Source: Rhodoferax sp.
GTDB lineage: Bacteria; Pseudomonadota; Gammaproteobacteria; Burkholderiales; Burkholderiaceae_C
DNA length: 5,673 nucleotides
Direction: 5' to 3'
NCBI GenBank assembly: GCA_020048255.1
Contig: JAIFMR010000052.1
Location: forward strand, 1 to 5,673
The number at the start of each line of letters is the position of its first letter. Within the stretch, counting starts at the first letter, position 1. The notes under the pieces are model-generated. The model ran no database searches. It saw only the letters and a list, made by a program, of their open reading frames with translations, and was not told the DNA's origin. The translations under genes were made by a program, and so were the position numbers. This document shows, in pieces, positions 4,918 to 5,673 of the stretch.

Positions 4918-5673
4918 TCAAGAGCGCTCGTACCAGCCCTTGGAGCGGTTGACGGCATAGACCACCGCCAGCATCACCGGCACTTCAATCAACACCCCCA
5001 CCACGGTGGCCAGGGCAGCGCCAGAGTTGAATCCAAACAGGCTGATGGCGGCCGCCACGGCCAGCTCAAAAAAGTTACTGGCACCAATCAAGGCCGAGGG
5101 GCAGGCAATGCTGTGCTTTTCACCCACGGCTCGGTTAAGCCAATAGGCCAGGCCCGAGTTGAACACCACCTGGATCAAAATCGGCACGGCCAGCAAGGCA
5201 ATCACCAGTGGCTGCTTCAAAATGGCTTCGCCCTGAAATGCAAACAACAAGACCAGCGTGGCCAGCAGCGCGCTGATGGACCAGGGGCCAATGCGCTCCA
5301 TGGCAGCGTCAAACGCCGCTTGGCCCCGGGCCAGCAAGGCCTTGCGCCACAGCTGCGCCAAAATCACCGGGACGATGATGTACAGGCCCACCGAGATCAG
5401 CAGCGTAGCCCACGGCACGATGATGCTGGACAGCCCCAGCAAAAAAGCCACCAGCGGCGCAAACGCCACCACCATGATGCTGTCGTTCAGGGCGACTTGG
5501 GACAAGGTAAACAACGGGTCGCCACCAGTGAGGCGACTCCAGACAAACACCATGGCGGTGCAAGGTGCAGCCGCCAGCAAAATCAACCCGGCAATGTAGC
5601 TGTCAATCTGATCCGGCGGCAGCAACGGTGCAAACCAGTGCCGAATGAACAACCAGCCCAAAAAAGCCATGGA
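4918..5673 (-). CDS. acr3: Arsenite efflux permease ACR3 (5' end outside window)
   Basis: The visible 251 residues are the C-terminal part of an ACR3-family arsenite/proton antiporter of the inner membrane (bile/arsenite/riboflavin transporter superfamily). The frame stays open through the right edge, so the start is missing; roughly 90-100 N-terminal residues are outside, judging from the usual length near 350. The signature AAAPCTAMVFVWSRLTGGDP holds the conserved cysteine required for transport (Cys138 in the Alkaliphilus protein). About 165 residues later, PSALIGASNFFELAVAAAI carries the conserved Asn and Glu, then ATVVGVLIEVPVML, both typical ACR3 motifs. The first visible Met (complement of 5670-5668) lies inside the conserved segment SMAFLGWLF and should not be taken as the start. 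arsC follows 43 bases downstream, and together they would form an arsenic-resistance operon. Any arsR regulator would be beyond the right edge. Confidence 0.95.
   Translation of the reverse strand, partial: SMAFLGWLFIRHWFAPLLPPDQIDSYIAGLILLAAAPCTAMVFVWSRLTGGDPLFTLSQVALNDSIMVVAFAPLVAFLLGLSSIIVPWATLLISVGLYIIVPVILAQLWRKALLARGQAAFDAAMERIGPWSISALLATLVLLFAFQGEAILKQPLVIALLAVPILIQVVFNSGLAYWLNRAVGEKHSIACPSALIGASNFFELAVAAAISLFGFNSGAALATVVGVLIEVPVMLAVVYAVNRSKGWYERS

Noticed and set aside
4875..4958. A 28-codon N-terminal extension of ArsC
   Set aside because: It would overlap the end of the ACR3 gene, and the family N-terminus begins at the ATG at 4874.
1..5673. A mobile element, CRISPR array or RNA gene
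   Set aside because: I found no transposase or integrase, no regularly spaced repeats, no terminal inverted repeats with target duplications, and no tRNA- or rRNA-like sequence.

Overview
The window is GC-rich, densely coded chromosomal-type DNA with proteobacterial codon use. Protein style suggests a betaproteobacterium, probably Comamonadaceae/Burkholderiales (for example near Rhodoferax or Polaromonas). That is an inference from memory of homologues, not a computed placement. Most recognisable genes encode metal or metalloid transport or detoxification. No RNA genes, CRISPR array, insertion sequence or attachment site could be seen.

Layout: (1) 1-72, plus strand, the last 23 codons of a gene entering from the left, probably a membrane protein. 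(2) 102-1815, minus strand, a two-gene operon: a long ArsP/DUF318-type permease followed 28 bases later by a 79-residue single-domain thioredoxin-like protein with a CANC active site. (3) 1816-2185, a 370-base divergent intergenic region with several short inverted repeats and no convincing gene. (4) 2186-4400, plus strand: a VIT1/CCC1-family Fe/Mn transporter, a His-rich cation diffusion facilitator (CDF) for Zn or similar divalent metals, and an uncharacterised 148-residue soluble protein 36 bases after it. (5) 4446-5673, minus strand: an arsenic operon reading ACR3 (5' end outside the window) then arsC, convergent with block 4.

How the genes fit together: ArsC reduces arsenate to arsenite and ACR3 exports arsenite. 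The ArsP-like permease may export trivalent organoarsenicals or a related metalloid, with the small thioredoxin as a likely redox partner. VIT1 and the CDF transporter would remove or store excess divalent metals. The window therefore looks like a metal-homeostasis and arsenic-resistance neighbourhood made of three transcription units. Nearly everything belongs to known families. The least explained items are the 148-residue protein, the exact substrate of the permease/thioredoxin pair, and the palindromes in the divergent region. I do not see clear evidence of a wholly new system.
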